Shown here piece by piece: positions 61,322-64,000 of a DNA stretch of 64,000 bases. Source of the stretch: Haloplanus sp. HW8-1. Lineage in GTDB: Archaea; Halobacteriota; Halobacteria; Halobacteriales; Haloferacaceae. Location: NCBI RefSeq assembly GCF_023703795.1, contig NZ_CP098518.1, positions 2,666,001 through 2,730,000 on the forward strand, read 5' to 3'. Under the pieces are notes generated by a model that saw only the letters and a list, made by a program, of their open reading frames with translations, searched no databases and was not told where the DNA came from. The first letter of the stretch is position 1. Each line of letters opens with the position of its first letter. The translations under genes were made by a program, and so were the position numbers.

Positions 61322-61733
61322 GCGCCAGCACCTCCGCGAGACCGACGACGGCGACGAGGGCGGCGGCCGTGAGCGCGTAGCCACGGACGAGGGGCGCGGT
61401 GACGGGGCCGTCCCGCGTACCGGCGGCCCACACCGCCGCCGTGCGGACCGCCGATCCGACGAGGACGGCGAGGACGAGGACGAGTTTCACGCCGAGGATC
61501 GCTCCCCACGACCCCTGGGGGATGGCGGGTGCGAGCGCACCGAGGTTGCCGATTCCGGTCATCACGAGGACGGAGAGCGCACCCCAGAACGCGGCCTCGG
61601 TAACCCGTGCGACGGCGAGGGTGGTCGACGCGTCGGCCGTCCGGCTCACCCACCACGCGAGGGCGGTGCCGCCGAGGGCGACGGCCATCGCCAGGAGGTG
61701 GAGCCAGCGGACCAGGAGGTGATGGAGGGCCAT
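61314..61733 (-). CDS. CopD-like membrane protein
   Basis: 139 residues from ATG 61733. MALHHLLVRWLHLLAMAVAL, then GGTALAWWVSRTADAS, AFWGALSVLVMTGIGNLGAL, ILGVKLVLVLAVLVGSAVRT and LTAAALVAVVGLAEVL: four membrane segments with the R-W-L-H-x-L pattern of CopD-family proteins. A divergent promoter region (61754-61795) is shared with the lipoprotein gene at 61819. Possibly copper or haem related. Confidence 0.75.
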   Translation of the reverse strand: MALHHLLVRWLHLLAMAVALGGTALAWWVSRTADASTTLAVARVTEAAFWGALSVLVMTGIGNLGALAPAIPQGSWGAILGVKLVLVLAVLVGSAVRTAAVWAAGTRDGPVTAPLVRGYALTAAALVAVVGLAEVLAHG

Positions 61734-61753
61734 ACCCCCCACCGACGGCCGTC

Positions 61754-61795
61754 GGGTACGTATACGTTCGGCCGGGACGGGGGACGAGTATAAGT
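61754..61795. promoter_or_regulatory. Divergent promoter region
   Basis: Minus-strand TATA ACGTATACGTACCC (61754-61767) is 21-34 nt from the CopD-like start. Plus-strand TATA AGTATAAGT (61787-61795) is 24-32 nt before the lipoprotein start at 61819. Both fit leaderless transcripts. Confidence 0.6.
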
Positions 61796-61818
61796 CACAC
61801 GGAGCCCAACGCCGGGCG

Positions 61819-62814
61819 ATGCACCGGCGTGCGTATCTCCGTGGCTCGCTCGCGGCGCTCTCGGCCGCGACGAGCGCCCTCGCCGGGTGCTCGGAGTCGG
61901 CGACGACGTCGGAGGGGACGGCCACCACGACACCGACGGCACCCCCCGCCACGACCCGATCCGTGACCCACTCGGCGACCCCCGCCGCGACCCCCGCCGC
62001 GACTCCCGCGCCGACCGACCGGTCACTCGCCCCCTACCGCTCGTGGCTGGTCGCGCCCACGCCCGTCACGCCGCACGTCTACGAGTTCACTCACCTCTCG
62101 CTGTCGGCGGTGCGAGCCGACGCCAGCGAGGGGTTCGCGGCGTCGTTGGATGAGTACTGGCGCCAGCGGACGACGACGTACTTCGGGTTCGAAGTGCCGG
62201 TGGCAGCCATCGACGTTGTGCTCACGGTGAACCACTCGCGGGTCGCCAACGAGTCCTACCGGGTCGTCGGGGGCTCGTTCGACCCCGCGGCGCTCCGTCC
62301 CGCCCTCGCCGACGCCGGCTTCACGGCCGCCGGCTCCGTCGCCGACCTGCAGCGCTTCATCCGGACCGCCGAGGGACAGGTCCGCGTCGTCGGGCTCCAT
62401 CCCGACGTGTTCGTGAGCATCGGCGCCGACGCGTCGGCGACGGATCCACTGGCGACGGCCATCGAGCAACGCGCGGGCGGCGACGTGCGCACCGACGAGG
62501 ACGCGGGACTCGCGGCCCTCGTCGAACACTTCGGCACGGCCGACTACGTGACTGGACGCGAACTCGAACCCGCGGACGAGGACTACCCCCTGAGCGAGGC
62601 CGTCGCCACGGGACGGCGACTCGACGTGGAGGAGTCGACCTCGCGGGCCGAGCGCACGTACGTCCTGCCGCCGGACGCGACCATCGACCGCACGGCCGTC
62701 GAGGAGGAGATCCGGACGCGTCACGTCGGCCAGCCCATCGAGGCGTTCCGCCGCGAGGGGCGGTTCGTCACCGTCGCCGGCGAGGTGGAGAACTCGCTGG
62801 TCCGGCTGTTGTGA
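61819..62814 (+). CDS. Tat-exported lipoprotein of unknown function
   Basis: 331 residues. Signal: MHRRAYLRGSLAALSAATSA then LAGCSES, with R-R and lipobox L-A-G-C. A Thr/Pro/Ala linker with ATPAATPAATPAPT repeats (about 30-70) tethers a globular domain (about 75-331) containing SWLVAPTPVTPHVYEFTHLS and a C-terminal IEAFRREGRFVTVAGEVENS. Not recognised. Surface-exposed. Confidence 0.75.
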   Translation: MHRRAYLRGSLAALSAATSALAGCSESATTSEGTATTTPTAPPATTRSVTHSATPAATPAATPAPTDRSLAPYRSWLVAPTPVTPHVYEFTHLSLSAVRADASEGFAASLDEYWRQRTTTYFGFEVPVAAIDVVLTVNHSRVANESYRVVGGSFDPAALRPALADAGFTAAGSVADLQRFIRTAEGQVRVVGLHPDVFVSIGADASATDPLATAIEQRAGGDVRTDEDAGLAALVEHFGTADYVTGRELEPADEDYPLSEAVATGRRLDVEESTSRAERTYVLPPDATIDRTAVEEEIRTRHVGQPIEAFRREGRFVTVAGEVENSLVRLL

Positions 62815-62853
62815 GGCCAGAAGGCCCTTATCGCCCGGGCCGCAACGCGAGGT

Positions 62854-63198
62854 ATGCCTTCCAGACGGACGGTCGTGAGCGGGTTGAGCGTCGCTCTGGC
62901 GACCGGACTGGCCGGGTGTGGCGCCCTCGCCTCGCCCGACCCGACCGTCGTCGAGACGGAGATAGACGGCGGCATCGACGCCCTGTTCGGCGAGACCGAC
63001 GTGTTCGTCGTCGTCCGGAACGACGGCGCCGCCGGCGACGTCGAGGTGACTCTCGAACTCCTCGACGGCGAGGGGACCGTCCTCCTCGACGAGAGCAAGA
63101 CCGAGTCCTTCGAGGCCGACGAGCGAAAGCGCGTCACCTTCTCCGTCGACGTACCCGAGGGGACCGAAGAGGCGTCGGCGACGGCGCGGGCGGCGTAA
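62854..63198 (+). CDS. Small secreted lipoprotein (Ig-like fold)
   Basis: 114 residues. RRTVVSGLSVALATGLAGCG is a signal with lipobox G-L-A-G-C. The rest is a beta-rich domain (VFVVVRNDGAAGDVEVTLEL, ERKRVTFSVDVPEGTEEASA) resembling FxLD/CARDB-like extracellular modules. A TATA CCCTTATC (62825-62832) lies 22-29 nt upstream. Function unknown. Confidence 0.7.
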   Translation: MPSRRTVVSGLSVALATGLAGCGALASPDPTVVETEIDGGIDALFGETDVFVVVRNDGAAGDVEVTLELLDGEGTVLLDESKTESFEADERKRVTFSVDVPEGTEEASATARAA

Positions 63199-63349
63199 TC
63201 GGCGAATCAGCCATCCGTCGATTCAGATGCCGCTGGAGACACTATTCAGGTAGACACATCGAATACTTTGATCGATTCGTCCAGATATTTGAGAAATCTA
63301 TGCACTATCCAGCCATGGCTTTTTGTATCGAGCGCCGTATCGTGTGATC

Positions 63350-63541
63350 ATGGATGGTATTGACTATCGCAGGAACGTCGAGGCGGCGATCCGGGATGGG
63401 CTGGCGTCGGATGCAGCCCGTACCTACCTCGTCCGTATGGGGTTCGACGTCGGTACCTACGAGCCACTGACTGGGGCGTTCGACGACGGCGCGCTCACGC
63501 CCGAGGACGCCCGCCAAGGGAGGCCGATCCATGCGGACTGA
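63350..63541 (+). CDS. Small hypothetical protein
   Basis: 63 residues from ATG 63350: MDGIDYRRNVEAAIRDGLAS then DAARTYLVRMGFDVGTYEPL and a C-terminal ALTPEDARQGRPIHAD. Helical then loop. A TATA-like CTTTTTGTA (63319-63327) is about 27 nt upstream. Not recognised. Confidence 0.55.
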   Translation: MDGIDYRRNVEAAIRDGLASDAARTYLVRMGFDVGTYEPLTGAFDDGALTPEDARQGRPIHAD

Positions 63542-63638
63542 TCGCTCCGGGCGGGCGGCGGACGACGGCCGTCGTGGGCACCGGCAAACAGTGACGAAGT
63601 CACACACGTTTTGTACGCGGATCCCGTCCGAGAAACCG

Positions 63639-64000
63639 ATGAAGCGGCCACGGATCGCCCTGTTGAACGCGGCTCACGAAGCGACCGAGACCGGGCGGAA
63701 CTTCCACCGGGAACTCGACGCGGACCTCGATGAGTTCCACTGTCCCGCCGGCGATTTTCCCGCCGGCTTCCACTACGACGGCTTCGTCGTCACCGGCTCC
63801 CGGGCGTCGGTCTACTGGGACCGGGAGTGGATCGGCCGGCTCAAAACCTGGACCAGCGGCGCAATCGAGGCCGGTATGCCCGGTCTCGGCGTCTGTTATG
63901 GCCACCAACTCCTCGCGGACGTCATGGGTGGCCGGGTCGTCGGCATGGACGAGTACGAGATCGGCTACCGCACCGTCGAACAGGTGGCTCGGAACCGACT
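63639..64000 (+). CDS. Type 1 glutamine amidotransferase (GMP-synthase-like), 3' end outside window
   Basis: 120 residues visible: MKRPRIALLNAAHEATETGR, FDGF-type region HYDGFVVTGSRASVYWDREW, and the nucleophile elbow MPGLGVCYGHQLLADVMGG with Cys in GVCYGHQ. The second motif (His-Glu) lies beyond the window. In haloarchaea such stand-alone domains act as GMP synthase subunits or gamma-glutamyl amidases. TATA-like GTTTTGTA (63608-63615) is 24-31 nt upstream. Confidence 0.8.
   Translation, partial: MKRPRIALLNAAHEATETGRNFHRELDADLDEFHCPAGDFPAGFHYDGFVVTGSRASVYWDREWIGRLKTWTSGAIEAGMPGLGVCYGHQLLADVMGGRVVGMDEYEIGYRTVEQVARNR

Overview
The window comes from a haloarchaeon (class Halobacteria). The evidence is high GC, acidic proteins, leaderless genes with a TATA-like box 24-30 nt before the start codon, an archaeal PCNA, Orc1/Cdc6, XPB-Bax1, bacterio-opsin-activator and DUF7344 regulators, and the paired haloarchaeal translocases TatCt and TatCo. 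No tRNA, rRNA or CRISPR array is visible.

Layout. (1) 1-7.2 kb is GC-rich core: the end of a permease with Usp domains, a methyltransferase, an MFS transporter, a YihY/BrkB protein, pcn, and a Bat-like regulator chained by ATGA overlaps through a 29-codon ORF to a DUF7344 protein. (2) 7.3-43 kb is an accessory island. It is bounded by two ungapped, same-orientation copies (about 69% identical, offset 35,663 bp) of the region around the start of rlmE. The left copy is a dead remnant and the right copy heads the intact gene. The left part (8-24.7 kb) has a hybrid histidine kinase, an amidohydrolase/hydrolase pair, toxin-antitoxin genes (hicBA, vapB with a ruined vapC), a frameshifted monooxygenase, a SWIM protein, a GST-like reductase and XPB-Bax1. 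The right part (25-42.8 kb) is AT-richer. It holds proteins with restriction-type (PD-(D/E)xK) folds, two proteins with HEPN-like R-x4-H motifs, zinc-ribbon proteins, two tyrosine recombinases, truncated genes and repeats, and looks like a defence and integration zone. (3) 43-64 kb is core again: rlmE, a YhhQ-type transporter with an RHH regulator, a divergent enolase with glycerate 2-kinase, tatCt/tatCo, a histidine phosphatase, larE, an IS200/IS605 element, a MutS-like ATPase, orc1/cdc6, secreted lipoproteins, and the start of a glutamine amidotransferase.

Mobile elements resolved at base level. A 399-bp MITE-like element (7463-7861) has 18-bp inverted repeats and a 10-bp target duplication and carries a 44-codon zinc-ribbon gene. 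A 1,121-bp IS5-type element (27401-28521) splits a small gene whose intact paralogue lies at 40684-41100. An IS200/IS605 element (about 53093-55079) has a TnpA whose expected catalytic tyrosine is aspartate, an apparently intact TnpB, and a strongly folded right end suitable for an omega RNA.

Three island genes (the IS-split gene, a frameshifted small gene and the large integrase) share the promoter string GCCGGCATTYAT 24-25 nt before their start codons. This suggests they come from one element and are expressed together. All functions are inferred by reading the sequence; no database search was run.
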